This document shows, one piece after another, positions 21,510-33,899 of a stretch of 64,000 nucleotides of DNA. Position 1 is the stretch's first letter. Each line of letters starts with the position of its first letter. The notes below the pieces were generated by a model. It was not told the origin of the DNA. It saw only the letters and a program-made list of their open reading frames with translations, and did no database searches. The DNA comes from Ipomoea triloba (Eukaryota; Streptophyta; Magnoliopsida; Solanales; Convolvulaceae). Location: assembly GCF_003576645.1 (NCBI RefSeq), contig NC_044923.1:15270003-15334002 (forward strand), written 5' to 3'. Position numbers and translations under genes: made by a program.

Positions 21510-23081
21510 TTAACGTCCTTGCCTTGACGCAACTACCGATCCATTATTCAAGCACACTTGGATGGGAACGAGTCCTTTCTCCCCATCCACTATCTGTTCT
21601 AGATATGCCCTCAAGTGTCGGACATCCATAAACTCTTTTAAGTCCACACATAACACACTCTCCTCCAAAGGTTGGCAACTATCCATGTCCAAGAGTATGC
21701 TATTTTCTTCCACCTTCTTCTTTTCTTCATCTCCCCTCTCTTCTTTAAGCTCCACTTCATCATCCACAACTTCACCAATCATATCAACAATTGCATTTTC
21801 AACACAAGCATCCCTACAACCATCATCATGAAAATCAACACTTGGATAATCACAAAAATCATCGTGTTTTTTAACACCAATTTCATCACTATGATGGTTC
21901 AACAAAAGCATCTTCAATCGTGCAATTAATGTCCCTAGTCATATCAACCACTTCACATTGTGCTTCAAGAGTTTTACCAAAATACAATTCATCTTCGTTC
22001 TTCTCATCTTCAAATTCACTTCCATGTCCCCTGTCTTGATTTATCTTCTCTTGGTCTTGCAACTCTTCACTAACGGGGATCTCTTGCTCACTTCCCTTTA
22101 TATCTCCAATGACTCCATCCAAGGGCACTTTGAAGCTTGCTTGTTTCCTACGGTTATGCACACCTTGATCAACCCTTGGAGTCACTCTAATATCATCCTC
22201 CATGCTATCATCCGGCACAATGTTGATTCCCAAATGCCTAGCTAATACACAGGTTTCCTCACTTAATCCATACTTTCCTTGATACTTGCATTGCACCTTT
22301 GATTAACTTCATCTTCCCTACAGTGTTTGTCCTTACATTCACATGAGAATTTTGCCTTACATCTTTTGCAGTAAAGGTACTTATGGCATTGATACCTATA
22401 GTGAGGGCCTTTACAAGTGTGACAAATCACTTGTAAGTTCATATCCTCAAACATATGTTCCTCAATGGTTTTGTAGGGATCATTTGGATCTCGTGGTTTG
22501 CGTTTCGACCAATGTTCGTACATGTGCTCGACAATAGATTTCTTTTTTGGTAGATGTGTGTTTTGAGTGTAAGGTTATGGAAAATAGACTTGGGGTGGAT
22601 AGGAGTCACATGATTGAGATTTAATGGCTCTTCTTTGTGGAAAGTAGTTCTCATCCGTCCTCATCATAGTGGCTATAGGGGTAAGATTGAGAACTGTAGC
22701 TTTGGTGAGATGCACTCTTTCTATCCCTCCGATGTTCATAATAGTAGTCCTCTTGATCATGATATTCCTCATCATAACCATCCCGGTAATACCTTGGTGT
22801 TTGGTATTCCCTTAAATGATCATAATAGGTGTCTCTTCTTAAGTAGTCGTAATCACTATATCCATATCATCATATTGAGCCCTTGGTGATTGCCAACTCA
22901 GTGGATCATCATATGTCCTTGGTGGTGGCCTTCTTGGTTGATATTGTGCTATATACTCCTCATCATCTTCAAAACCATACGGGTTAGAAAGTTGAGCATT
23001 GTAGCCTCCCCTTGGTTGCCTATGTCCTCTTTGGTATTCATAGTAATTCTCTTGTTAATATCTTGCTTGAGAATACATCAT
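21510..23081 (-). pseudogene. Family B ORF block, second copy, broken
   Basis: From ATG 23081 the frame reads MMYSQARY then a stop, and continues in pieces: a Tyr/Asp/Arg-rich part (22575-23060), a Cys-rich part at 22263-22523, and an acidic part ending at 21510. The Cys-rich part has CHTCKGPHYRYQC followed by CKRCKAKFSC, a zinc-knuckle-like spacing. The end carries DSCQPLEESVL, EFMDVRHLRAYLE and DGEKG, matching the first copy. The function is not known. Confidence 0.6.
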
Positions 23082-23495
23082 AGAGGATTAACCTAGAATC
23101 ACAAAGACAAGATAGTGTTTTGCAAAAACTTTCCCACACTTAAAGGTTTACATCGTCCTTGATGTAAAGAAACAATTTAACGCACAATGGATGGAAAATT
23201 GAAACCAAAGCACATAAGGGAAAGGGTAAGACACATAGTTTTAATTTGACAAGAGCTTCACATAAGCACATTAAAGATATCATTCGCAAACACAATAATT
23301 ACACCTTTAAAAGTATAAAGGAAAGGATAGAAATACTCCCTCAAAATTGCGTGCACTGGCAGCTTTTAGCATTCAAGCTTGTGATAACTCTCTCTTTCTC
23401 TCTCCAAGAATCCTTAGCAAGAAAATAAGAAGTGACAAGCAAAGAAAAAAACCTAGTGAAAGATTTTTAAAAATATTACAAAAATAACAAAAGAA

Positions 23496-24772
23496 TCACA
23501 AATAATAAAGAACAATATATATCAAAGATGGTAGGAAGAAGACTCCCTTCTCTCCTTGCGCTTTCTTCTCAAGGTATGTCCTCAAATGTCGAGCATTGAG
23601 AAACTCTCTTAAGCTCAATACTAGCATATTATCTTCAAATGTTTGACATTGATCTACTTCAAAGAATATACTCTCATACTCTCTCTTCCTATTATCTTCC
23701 TCTTGTTCCCTTTCTTCTTTCATTTCCTCTTCAAAATTCTCATCTCTTATCTTTTCTTTACCTCTCTCTTCTTCACTCCTTCTCCTCTTCCATGATTCTG
23801 CAATGAACTTCCTCAAACAACTCATTCTTATTTTCAATATTTTCTTCTTTGTCCTTAACATCTTCTTCAATCTCTTCTTCTTCTAGGACATCTCCTTAAA
23901 CTTTCACTTCATACTACTCAACTTCATCAATATTCTCAACACAAGAACCAACACAATCATCATCACAAATATCCCCAAAAGTAGGAATACAAATATCATC
24001 ACAAGTACCACCATAATGATCATCACAAATATCACCCCAAGTTTGAGCACATGTATCATCACCTTCAAGCATGTAATCACCAACATTCGCCTTACCACAA
24101 GTGTTTTCTCCTTCGTTTCCACATTTGGCCACTTGAGTCATTTGATCTTCAAAGTTCCAGATTGATGCCTGAGTTTCTTGCCTTAGGGAGGAGGTTTTTT
24201 TGCCTTAGGGAGGATATTTCTTGTTTTAGTTCTTGCTTCCATTCTTGTCGAAAGTGAGTAATGTCTTGTTTTAATTCTTCCAACATTACCAAGATTTTGT
24301 TCCTCATGGCTTCCTTGCTTTCTTCCTCATACGGTTGCATCATGTACTCCCCATCCTCATAGTGGTCGAAGTAGTATGGGTAGTCGTGATGATCTTGAAA
24401 ATATGGAGGGTGTTGGCGATTTTAATTGTATGAAGGGTAGTATTCATCTTGAGTATATGGGAAATATTTTTCATTTTGAGGGGTTTGTGAGTATTGGATG
24501 TTTTTGGAGTAAGAGTTATGAGGGTAGACTTTTTGTGAATAGAGATTTTGTGATGGAGCATTATGATATCCATCTTCTATAGGTGGAGCTTGAGTTGGAT
24601 AATGGTCATATGATTGAGCATAATTGTATTCTTCTTGAGATATGTAGTCCTCATAACCTCCATAACTATAACCATTAGAAGATTGAGCATCATAGCATCT
24701 CATTGGTGGCTTATAGCCTACTTGGTCCTTATATTGATCCTCTTGTAGGAATTTTGACTTACAAAACATCAT
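23496..24772 (-). pseudogene. Family B ORF block, first copy, broken
   Basis: ATG 24772 opens a Tyr-rich N-terminus (SYGGYEDYISQEEYNYAQSY) to 24422. A helical piece follows at 24149-24343 (LEELKQDITHFRQEWKQELK), a likely coiled coil. Then comes an Asp/Cys-rich repeat at 23914-24141, and a Glu/Lys-rich end with DQCQTFEDNMLV, EFLNARHLRTYLE and QGEKG at 23496-23870. The plan matches family A ORF1. Frameshifts separate the pieces. The upstream leader CAAAGACAAGA...TTTTGCAA is also repeated before the second copy, so about 1.69 kb has been tandemly duplicated. Confidence 0.6.
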
Positions 24773-24984
24773 CTTAGATCAACATACAACCACAAAGACA
24801 AGAGAGTATTTTGCAACTAGCTAGAACTAGTTGCTTGCGAGAGTAGTGACAATTCAAGTATCCAAAAAGGTCAAAAACAAACAAAGTACATTGCAAAAAC
24901 AACAAGTAAATGGTGGTGGTTAGACTGTCTAACTTGAATGATTTCTCATGTTAACCCAAAGTGACTCGTTACTCAATACCGATG

Positions 24985-25008
24985 CCATTCCCCGACAACG
25001 ACGCCATT
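24985..25008 (-). promoter_or_regulatory. Family B primer-binding site
   Basis: Minus-strand TGGCGTCGTTGTCGGGGAAT follows the LTR end TTTCA after two bases. It is a well-preserved Athila/Tat-type primer site, of the kind usually assigned to tRNA-Asp. Confidence 0.85.
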
Positions 25009-26503
25009 TGAAAGTTGTATTTTTTAGTGGTTGAATTAGTGAGTGTCGTCCTCTGGGAATGGCTAGGAAGGATGTGAGTAGCAAGGGATTAAACACGAGT
25101 TCATCAAGTGTTTGAAAGCTAACCAAAATGATGTATTCGATTGCATGGGATAAAAACAAAACAAGTAATTGATTTGAGTAATAAACAATGATAAAGAAGA
25201 GGATTTAAATCAAATAACCATGTACAAATGCTTCTTTAATGCTCTAAGGTTCTAGGTTAAACAATGCTCAACAATGAACTGAGGGAATCACGTTAATGCC
25301 AATGCCACTCTCGTGAACATTGGCTACTACCAAAGTTCTAATCTCATTCTCATAGCAATTAGACTAGGTGAGGTATTTAATCAAGCACCTTGTGTGTATA
25401 ATTCCTTCTAACTTCCCTTTCTCAAGGGCAAGTTAAAAATGTGGAAAGGATTGGCCATGGTGAATCCCTATTCTCATAGGTACTGAAACACCAATTCCAT
25501 ACATCTCTTGGAAGGTTGGATCCTAACTAAACAAGAGTCAACCAATTCCCTATTTCCACAATCACATTCATACTAAAAGCAATGCAAAACCTAGATTTAA
25601 CAATTCAATTCATATAAGCATTCATACATAGCAATTCAATCTAAATCCCTAAGGAATTTAACTACTCATAATGAAATTGAAGATTAAAACAATTGGAATA
25701 ATAAGCAAAGAATTTAAATACAAAAGGAAATTGAGAATTGCAAGAATAAGAAATAAGAAATCTTACTTGATTGAATTTGTACAAAGCAAATTTGGAATTG
25801 AAGTTTAATGCGTAATTACAATGTGAATTCTTCCTAAATCTTCTTCAAAAGTAATGTAATTACAAAGGATAGATATTCTAAAGTGTTTGTAGAGATAAAA
25901 CCTAAAAGAAAACTTAGAAATATTGAAAGATAACTTTAAAATAAAGTCTACTCCTATTTATACTATTCCATTTGCGCCAAATAAACCGCCTCCAAGATGC
26001 CTGGTCATGATGGAGGTCACGACGTGACCTTTATCGTGACCAGAATTAAATCCTGTAGGTCCCAAGACGTCACGCTGCTACAAGTCACGGAGTGACTTGC
26101 AACGTGATGGCTAGGATCCGCAACATGGTGAGCTTGTCACGCTGCAGGTCACAACCTTACTAGCAGCGTTACACCTGACCCACTAAAGGCTGGCCAGAGT
26201 GTCATGTTGATGGTCACGGCGTGACCCCTAGCATGACACCTTCCCGGTGGCATTTTCTGACTTTTCCTTCGCTTCAATTCTCCGTTGATCTTTGTCGTGC
26301 ATTTGCCCTTCCATTTGCGAACCAATTTGCCTCAATATCATCCCGATTTGTCCTCATTTGAAGCTCCTAGATGCCTAAGTTCCAGTTTCCATTCCTTTAG
26401 CTATGAACATCTGAAATAATCTTTGTTCTTGTACAAACACCTAACATTCACTTAGAAATTAGTACAATTAAAGCATATTTATAGGTTAATTCACAGCTTA
26501 TCA
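25009..26503 (-). repeat. Family B LTR, minus strand
   Basis: 1,495 bp from TGATAAGC to TTTCA. A CG-rich array of GTCACG/CGTGAC palindromes lies at 25990-26245. Just downstream (minus sense) are an E2F-like TTTGGCGC at 25974-25981 and a TATA box (AGTATAAATAGG) near 25960. The plus-strand LTR at 40235 has the same order. Confidence 0.85.
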
Positions 26504-27480
26504 AATACATTGCCAAGGCTTTAGAAAATTGCTTATTTGACTGTGGCTTAAGTTTGTTTATATTGTCATAGTAGATAATGCCTCTAACAATGATACCGCT
26601 TTTGGAATTTTCAAGAAGAAATTGATGTCTTGGGTCCTTTTTTTTGTTCGGTGTAAGTATATGCATATGAGATGCATTACACACATCCTTAACTTGATTA
26701 TACAAGATGGGTTGAAAGAATCTGACCTTGCCATTATGAAAGTAAGAGAAATTGTTAGGTATGTGAGGAACTCACCTACTAGGTTACAAAAGTTTAGGAA
26801 TCTTGCTTATTTAATTGGAGTGGAAGCTAAATGTTCTTTGAGTCTTAATGTTCTGACAAGGTGGAACTCCACATACTTAATACTAAAAATTTCTTTGACT
26901 TATCAAAAGGTATTTGAAGCATATGAAGAGCATGACACATCTTTTACAATTGGCTTGGGTGGAAATGTGCTTGATTTTATGGATTTGCATTTTGTTTATT
27001 GTTTAGTAAAACAGTTGAAATGTTTTTATGAAATGACTACTAGAGTTTATGGATCTTTGTATGTGACATCTAATATCTTTTCCTCTGAGGCTTTTAATTA
27101 ATCTTGCATACTGAATGGAATGGTGGGAGCAGATTTTGGGAGTGTCTGATTGATGGGAATGAACATGAGAGCCAAGTTTGATAAATAATGGGGTGACCCT
27201 AATAAAATGAATTTTCTAATCTTCTATGCCAACATATTGGACCCTAGGGAAAATTTGAATACAGACATACCAGTTTACTCAATTATATAGCAATGAAAAT
27301 GGTAATCCTTTTTTGAGAAAGTAATGGCATATATGAAAGAGTTGTATGATGATTATGTGACCACTTACTCTATCAGTCTGATCTAGTTGCACAGTCTGGG
27401 CAGACTGTTCCCTCTATTTCACGGTTTAATTCTTTTTCAATTGGGAAACCCCAATCTCTTTTAAAAGCTCACGAGAATAT
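26504..27480 (+). pseudogene. hAT transposase remnant, middle part
   Basis: hAT transposases of the RICESLEEPER type cut and paste DNA. The frame 26622-27101 contains CITHILNLIIQDGLKE, MKVREIVRYVRNSPTRLQKF, LTRWNSTYLILK and KQLKCFYEMTTRVYGS, the usual order upstream of the catalytic Trp region. Homology continues in other frames to about 27480 (ILDPREN-like at 27235). The N-terminal BED zinc finger is missing, cut off at 26503 by the family B LTR. Confidence 0.85.
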
Positions 27481-27667
27481 TCCAGGTGTTGTTCCATAGG
27501 GAATGAGATGCTAAACACTAACTCAAATTGATTCTTGTGAAGCTAGTTCAATCATAATGAAGTGGAAGTGCTGAAATTAAATAAATTTAAATTAAATGCA
27601 ACCAATGAAGAGAGATATAGAAGATGTAAAAAGGTAAATTATATGGATCGGTCCAATGTCTATCTTA

Positions 27668-27800
27668 ATGCCAAAGACCTTGTGGTCCGGTGGCATCAAA
27701 CCCTTCCCTTTATATGGGAGGTGGTGGGTTCGAGTCTCAGTGGAGGCAATACTGATTCTTTGTAATAGAGTCAAGGATTCATCTTATCCAGTCAATCTGA
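27668..27800 (+). repeat. tRNA-derived SINE copy 1
   Basis: CCAAAGACCTTGTGGTCCGG carries an A-box-like motif, and GGTTCGAGTCTC at 27727 is a good B box, about 45 bp further on. The same sequence occurs at 53047 and a diverged one at 59056. It interrupts the hAT remnant. Confidence 0.75.
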
Positions 27801-27856
27801 AGACTAACCCCTAAATTCCTACTCGCTCTCACGGTGTACTAAGGTTAGCCAAGAAG

Positions 27857-27951
27857 TCCCCCTACAATTTCCACATACTCATGTAATGCAAAAATCTATA
27901 GCCCCCTACAATTCAATTTCCACATACTCTTGTAATGCAAAAATCTATAGG
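27857..27951. repeat. Short tandem duplication (~45 bp)
   Basis: Two copies of CCCCCTACAA...TTTCCACATACTC...TGTAATGCAAAAATCTATAG lie side by side with a small insertion in the second. Confidence 0.85.
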
Positions 27952-27959
27952 TGTGTGGA

Positions 27960-29034
27960 AAGAGTGTTCTAGCTATGCCCGATTTCCAACAATATATCTT
28001 GCACACAACAACTTTTAGGAGCTAAACTAATCATTTATAATATATTAAGGAACAAATATCAAAATAAAAAAATAAACATAATCCATAATCCAAATATAAA
28101 TATATTAAGAACAAGCATCGTCATTACAAAAAATAGATACAAGATTAAATCAAGATAAAATTAAGGAAAGAATGAAAAGAAATACTTATTGCATTTTCCT
28201 TGATCTTACAATTGAAGCCCAGAATCATGCCTCCTCCCTTTTCTTATTACAAAAAAAATCCTAATCTACTCCTAAATTACCACATTTTGAATGGGAAATT
28301 GGCACTGTAGAGAGAAAAGGGATTGGGGCTGCTAGGGTTAGAAGAATGGATAAAAAGGTGTATTTATAGTTGGAGCAAAATGGGGGCCAAAATGTCATTT
28401 CTACACTACTGTGAAATTGTAGATTTGGGACTTTCAGTGCGTCAAGCGAAAATTTGAATGCGCCAAACTAACACAATCTAGGAAAATATAAATTCAGCAC
28501 ACTTTCGATGCATTGAACTTATGTAGTGTGAATTCCAACGACTTTGAAGCGCAACTTCAACTTCAGCATCAATATCGGTTTTGACCCCTGTAACTTCAAA
28601 TTTTGACTTTGTGATCTGCATAAGAATTGTAATAATTTAAGATGGCTTTCTAATTCCGTTGAAAATTGGACCTTCCTACAACAAAATATGATCAAAATAC
28701 TAAGCATATGTCATTTTTGGAGAAAACTATAATTTTGCAATATTTTGTTTTGCATTTGCATTGGCTTGTTTACACCATATGGACCATCCAAGATGCATCA
28801 AAACCATTCCAATCATGTGTGTGTGTGTCATTCAATTTAAATATAATGAATTTAATCATTTAATCTTAAAAAAGAATGAAGACAAGCCAAAACTTAATAA
28901 ACAAATATGTGCAAAAGCATATCCAATTTGTGCATTATCAAGCTCAGTTAAAGAAGCAAAGATTGGAGAGTGGGGAATTGCAAGAAAAAAAAAAGTAGAG
29001 CTAGAAATTTATTTTACTAAGGTTATTGTAAAGG
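27960..29034. other. Non-coding insertion region within hAT remnant
   Basis: No protein or transposon end was recognised. It separates the middle and C-terminal parts of the hAT remnant, so at least part of it was inserted or is diverged hAT DNA. Confidence 0.4.
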
Positions 29035-29245
29035 AAGAAAATGGATTTGACATTTTGAGGTGGTGGATGCTAAATGTTAAGGTTTTCAATACTATCTAAA
29101 ATGACAAAGGATGTTCTTGTTGTTCTCATCTCTATAGTTGCATCTGAACCAACATTGAGTACCAGTGGGAGATGTAAGTATAGATCAAAGTGTAGGGAAA
29201 ATATTGTTCTCAATGATTGGGACTTATGGTGTGATAATCATGCAA
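29035..29245 (+). pseudogene. hAT transposase remnant, C-terminal dimerisation domain
   Basis: The frame reads FDILRWWMLNVKVF, then after a frameshift SKMTKDVLVVLISIVASEP, STSGR and NDWDLW. These are the signature blocks of the hAT C-terminal dimerisation region. It is in line with the 26504-27480 remnant on the same strand. Confidence 0.88.
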
Positions 29246-29249
29246 CTAC

Positions 29250-30520
29250 CTAGGTTCTAGACACTAAGGAAGATAAATCCACAAGAAGCTGAGCTCATAG
29301 TATGAAGTGAGAAACTATCAATTCTATTAATGAACAAAAGTAATTAGAATACCAAAATTGATGCAATTATGTTAAAACAAGGTCTAAGACCATGAGAGTT
29401 GATCTTTTAGATGCCTTAGTCTTAAGAATTGAGAGCGTAATATTCCAAGATAGAGTTATTATGGGAATCACAACCTAATTAAATGCCACTCTCGAGCCAT
29501 CTATCTATTGATTAGGCCTATGAGTGTTCCATTCTCATGGTTAATAACTCCTAGGCTAATACTCGATTTGTAACTATACAAATTTGACTAGACAAATGCA
29601 CCTACCATTTCTTTTAGTATAGACGATTGAGTAACGAGTGTCATATCCTACATGGACTAGAAGTACTTGCACTAATAATCGTGATTTTATTATCTAGTCT
29701 AATTATGTGAAGATGGATTAATTGAAAATGAAAATGAATGACTAATCAAAACCTAAGATAAGGAAAGATAACCACACAAGATTGAAAAATTAACCAATAA
29801 ATAAAAGGGTACTTGGATCCCTAAATCCCTTAGGACATCATTGACCATAATTAATAAATAAATGCCAACAACAATGGTATTTTCCTAAGACCGCGAGACC
29901 TCCTAATTCATGTTAATATGCTTCTCAAGATTATTATATTAGCAACTAATCCCTAGGTTGATTAATTAGAACCACTTCTAAATCAAAACCCCTAAAGATT
30001 GCATTAAAGATTGTGAGTTCTACTGAATGGTTTGACTCAAACACAAGTATTGATGTCATCCGGGCAATCCACTCTTTCCAATCGTGTAAGATCTACACAT
30101 ACTAAGGATATCTCGATCGCTAAATACATGCATCAATCAAGAATTTAATAAACCAGCAATTATCAATTCAAGAACAATAAAGAACACAATTGAATAAAAG
30201 GAAAAACAATTATTTTATGGCAACAAACAATTAAGAACGAAGTCTCATCATTGGGTTCATAAAAAAAAAAGTCAAGTACTATAGAGTTTAGTCTATAAAC
30301 ATGGAGGCAAAAGCAAAAGAAATCAAAGAAACGATAAAAGAATTGAATAACATAGGAAACCCGTTTAATCCGCAATGAAATCTTGATTCTAAGTCTTTTC
30401 AAGATGTAAATATGTCTTCCAAAGAGTGGTTGAAGCCCTCAAGTGTCCTAGAACATTTCTTGAATCCTAAGGTCGAAAAGTCCCTCAAAAGTGTTAAAAA
30501 CATACTTTTTAAATAGATTA
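29250..30520 (-). repeat. Athila-like LTR relic
   Basis: Motifs such as AAATGCCACTCTCGAG near 29485 and the run of short phrases on rearranged border positions resemble the R/U5 part of the LTRs at 25009-26503 and (opposite strand) 48389-50033. Ends and duplication were not defined. Confidence 0.4.
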
Positions 30521-30705
30521 CAAAAAAATTGTCACTTATGTTGATTTGTTCCAGCATTTGTCTTCATGTTTTGGCCCTGAATCTCCTAGATCTTTGAACA
30601 TGAAACCTGTAGAGGACTCTCTCCTTTTAAATATAAAAATACTTAAAATTTTATTAATTAATAATTATTTGACATATGAAAACCTAAATGAAGATTTGAA
30701 TTCAC

Positions 30706-30707
<2 letters not shown>

Positions 30708-30759
<52 letters not shown>
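30708..30759. repeat. (AAT)n microsatellite
   Basis: About 17 AAT units. Confidence 0.95.
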
Positions 30760-31024
30760 TTTTAATCAATGTGCCTACTCTATGGGCACCTCACGCCGTC
30801 TACAAGATTGGTTCTATTATTAAATGGATTTCTTTTTTTTTTTTTTTTTGTATTGCATGATAATATTAATCAATTTATGAATAATCAATAATTAATGAAT
30901 TTAAAAATTTATAGGTAAATATTAAAATGTAATTAAAAAACTAGTATTTTTAATATCATGACTTTACAACTTTTAAATGCTATTGACCATTTATAAATTG
31001 ATTAGTTCTATCACAAATGAATAT

Positions 31025-31525
31025 GTTGTGGGCTCCAACTAAGGAAGAAGAACGGTTGGGTGATGGAAGTAAAGGTCGGAGTGTAGTGGTGCAAAGTCTC
31101 GCCACTCCAAGGATGGAGATAAGAGTTAGACGCCACTTAGGAGGGAAAGTCCCAAGATAAGTCAAAATACTCCTCAAGAACTCAAGGAGAAGAAATTGCC
31201 AAAGCAATATTCTTGAATTTACTACTATCAAAATTGTCTGTCTAACACAAATAAAAGCAGGGCTATTTATACACTTTAGCTAGTCCCTACATCAGGGCAT
31301 TTAAGTTCAAAAAGTGTTATTCTAATGCTAAACTAGCAAAAAGATGTAACTAGCCACAAGAATAGGATAACTAAGTCAAATAAGTTTATAAAAACTAAAT
31401 TCTAATTGAATTTAGGATTTATAAGCTTAATTTGGACTTTACAAATTGAATAACATAAATACAGACCAAAATAATCTCAAACTTTTATTTGCATGAAAAA
31501 ATACTCCAAGTGTTGATTTATAAGG
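31025..31525 (-). repeat. Probable gypsy 3' LTR, minus strand
   Basis: The segment follows (minus sense) a gypsy pol end and a purine tract GAGTGGGGGTTTAT. It carries a TATA box (GTGTATAAATAGCC on the minus strand near 31270) and ends near CCCACAACA at 31025. Exact ends are uncertain. Confidence 0.55.
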
Positions 31526-31551
31526 TATAAACCCCCACTCGATTTTATTCT

Positions 31552-31785
31552 TCAAATTGTGTGAATCAGATGGACCACCTTCAACTCAACTCCATCTTCA
31601 TATTTTTTATTAGCTTGACTTATTCCTTTAATAAGGTCACTCATAGCTTCATGAAATATCTGCGCCTTTCCTCTCGTCATTGGACCCTCCAAGATCAAAG
31701 GACTATTTTCTTTGTCATCCTCATAGTTGTCCTCAACAGAATCCACATGTAGAATATAACTCAAGGTGCCAAGATGTTGAATCAA
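31552..31785 (-). pseudogene. Ty3/gypsy polyprotein C-terminal fragment
   Basis: The minus-strand frame contains LEGPMTRGKAQIFHEAMSDL, the GPMTRxRAKxxxEAL block that ends many plant gypsy integrases just before the 3' LTR. Upstream pol sequence is not present in the next kilobase, so the element is truncated. Confidence 0.75.
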
Positions 31786-32114
31786 ATTTCAACCATCAAT
31801 AAAGTAGTATAGTAATTAATAAATAATCAAATCTCAACGTGCAAACAATAATCAAATTTCAAATTGTTTACGCAATTGTATTGACTCGATCTAGCAACTA
31901 AGCAAATATCAGCACAAAAATGTCAAACTATACTTATAGTGGCGCATTCAAGAAAAAGTGTTGCAATTATGGAAAAAATGTTTTGTGGACCACATTTAAC
32001 TTGTGCAAAGTCACAAAAGGCTGTGCATTTGCTTTGACTATTCAATCTGGAATTGAAGACCATAAATTGAGAGTACCCAAAGCTTCACACATTCATCTCA
32101 CTCTGCACCAAGCA

Positions 32115-32888
32115 ATGGAATCTCATCTTAATTCCAAAACATTTCTTTTGCTTTTCTTCTTAACCTTTGCACAAACTTGCTATGGAGCAATTCTCTTCTC
32201 TTCCCTTCCACAAACTCTGGTTGTCTCTGCTTCTCCTAAACAAGGCCAAGGTAATACTTTGTCATTTCAACTTTCTTTAATTTCAATTATGTTATGCATA
32301 GAATTGATAAGAATAGAATGATCTAGCTTGAATTGAAACCTATTAGTTGAGTTTATATTCTATTAAGTTATATTGTTATTATAATAGCAAATGTTGAGAA
32401 GAGTTCAGTGAAAGGTCAAGTCTAAGCGGCTAAGGGATTATGGGGTAGAAGCTTAAAAATGCTTAAGTCTAACACCTTTTGAATATGTGGTGGTATAAGT
32501 AAATAGAGTTGCGCTTTCACTACGAACTATAGCTTTTGGCGTAGTAGTAAATACTTGATCTAACAAGTGGTATCAGAGCCACCAGGTCACGGATTTGAAT
32601 CACAACAATTAAGGGCTAGCAGGTGCGAGGGAGTGTATGTTTTGCTGGCCTGCCCCACCCCGCCCTTAGCCGGCGGGCTCTCGCTACCTGACCTTTTTTT
32701 TTTCTTGTTCTAAAGTTGTTAATTTGTTACTTTTTAAGTTTTACCATTTGTACACTATAAAAATAATTAAAATAATTTGTTACATAACATAAGTACTAAT
32801 TTTAAATTTTAAAAAATTAAACATTGATTCTAAAGTTCATAGTCTAAAATTATAAAACATTAAACAATAATTTTAAAGTTCATCAAAC

Positions 32889-32952
<64 letters not shown>

Positions 32953-33890
32953 CAGGTTCAGGTGCGGCCGTGCTCTCCCGTGCGGTTCACACCACTCAAT
33001 GTTACGAAATACACCACTCAATGTTAAGAAACACACCATACAAATATGCATTGTGGTGTGTTTCTTAACATTGAGTGGTGTATTTCGTAACATTGAGTGG
33101 TGTGTGGCCGCACGGGAGAGCACGGCCGCACCTGAATCAATATATATATGACTTTGGCAAGCTGGCGGGCCAACCCGTGGCCCGCCAAGTCTGCTTTTTG
33201 ACGGGCTTCTATTTTTTAAACTCACCCCCTATCTGAGTACGGGCGGGGGCGGGGCATCCCGACGGGCAAAATCCGTTTTGACAGCTCTATGCTATAGACA
33301 GTTATAGTCCGTTTTGAGGGCAAATTAAAGCATGTTTCGAACGTAGCGAGTTATAGCTTTTTGGCATTTAAAATCACTGTTTTAAACAGCTATAAACATA
33401 CTAGTGTTCATTTGCAGTTCTAAAAGCTGGAGAAGACAACATAACTATGACCTGGGGGCTGAACCAGAGCTATGAAAGAGGGATAGATGAGTCCTATAAG
33501 GTCACAAAGGTGAAACTATGCTATGCACCAGAAAGCCAGGCAGACCGAGCATGGAGGAAAACTGTGGATGACCTTAAGAAGGACAAAACATGCCAATTTA
33601 GCATGGTTGAAAGGCCTTACACTAGTCATCAAAACCAGAGTTTTGAATGGATGATAGAGACTGATATTCCCACAGCATTGTATTTCGTTAGAGCTTATGC
33701 ATATGATTCAGCTGGTAATGAGGTGGCTTATGGTCACACCATTGCCCTCTTCAACATTCAAGCAATCAGTGGCCGCCATTTGTCTCTTGACATTGCTGCG
33801 GCTTGCTTCTCTGCCTTCGCTTTGGTGTCTGTCTTTTGCTTCTTCTTTGCAGAAAAGAGGAGTAGAAGGCTTATGGCGGCAAAGAATTGA
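32115..33890 (+). CDS. NRT3.1: High-affinity nitrate transporter accessory protein NRT3.1/NAR2.1
   Basis: NRT3.1 binds NRT2-type transporters at the plasma membrane and is required for high-affinity nitrate uptake in roots. The gene is join(32115..32250, 33418..33890), 202 residues; Arabidopsis NRT3.1 is about 210. Exon 1 encodes a signal peptide (FLLLFFLTFAQTCYGA) and LVVSASPKQGQ and ends CCAAG|GTAATA. Exon 2 follows TTTGCAG and rejoins in frame as V-LKAGEDNITMTW. Family blocks are VKLCYAPESQADRAWRKT, KDKTCQF, DIPTALYFVRAYAYDSAGNE, VAYGHT and IQAISGRHLSLDIAA. A transmembrane helix (AAACFSAFALVSVFCFFFA) with a basic tail EKRSRR closes the protein. All key parts are intact, so the gene looks functional. 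The ~1.17-kb intron holds a SINE-like sequence, a (TA)n run and a long hairpin. Confidence 0.95.
32545..32712 (+). repeat. SINE-like sequence in the NRT3.1 intron
   Basis: It includes ACAAGTGGTATCAGAGCC and GGATTTGAATCAC (B-box-like). A GC-rich segment and a T9 run close it at about 32702-32710. The arrangement suits a tRNA-derived SINE with a T tail; the copia primer-site motif TGGTATCAGAGCC in it is also part of initiator tRNA sequence. Confidence 0.45.
32895..32948. repeat. (TA)n microsatellite in the NRT3.1 intron
   Basis: About 27 TA units directly before the hairpin element. Confidence 0.95.
32949..33140. mobile_element. Near-perfect hairpin MITE in the NRT3.1 intron
   Basis: The arms (32958-33038 and 33054-33135) are almost perfectly complementary over about 80 bp, with a loop of about 15 bases (TACAAATATGCATTG). 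Each arm contains GGCCGTGCTCTCCCGTGCGG and two copies of ACCACTCAATGTTA. It sits in a (TA)n run, so the target duplication cannot be read. Confidence 0.9.
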
Positions 33891-33899
33891 TGATACGAT

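Larger units (their letters stand above)
21444..26503 (-). mobile_element. Athila-like element (family B), minus strand, truncated
   Basis: Reading on the minus strand, a 5' LTR (26503 down to 25009) is followed by the primer site and two tandem copies of an ORF block. The element stops at about 21444, against the TIR element, with no 3' LTR. The LTR start TGATAAGCTGTGAATTAACC is repeated on the plus strand at 40235. No gag-pol motif was found, so this too looks like a non-autonomous family. Confidence 0.8.
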
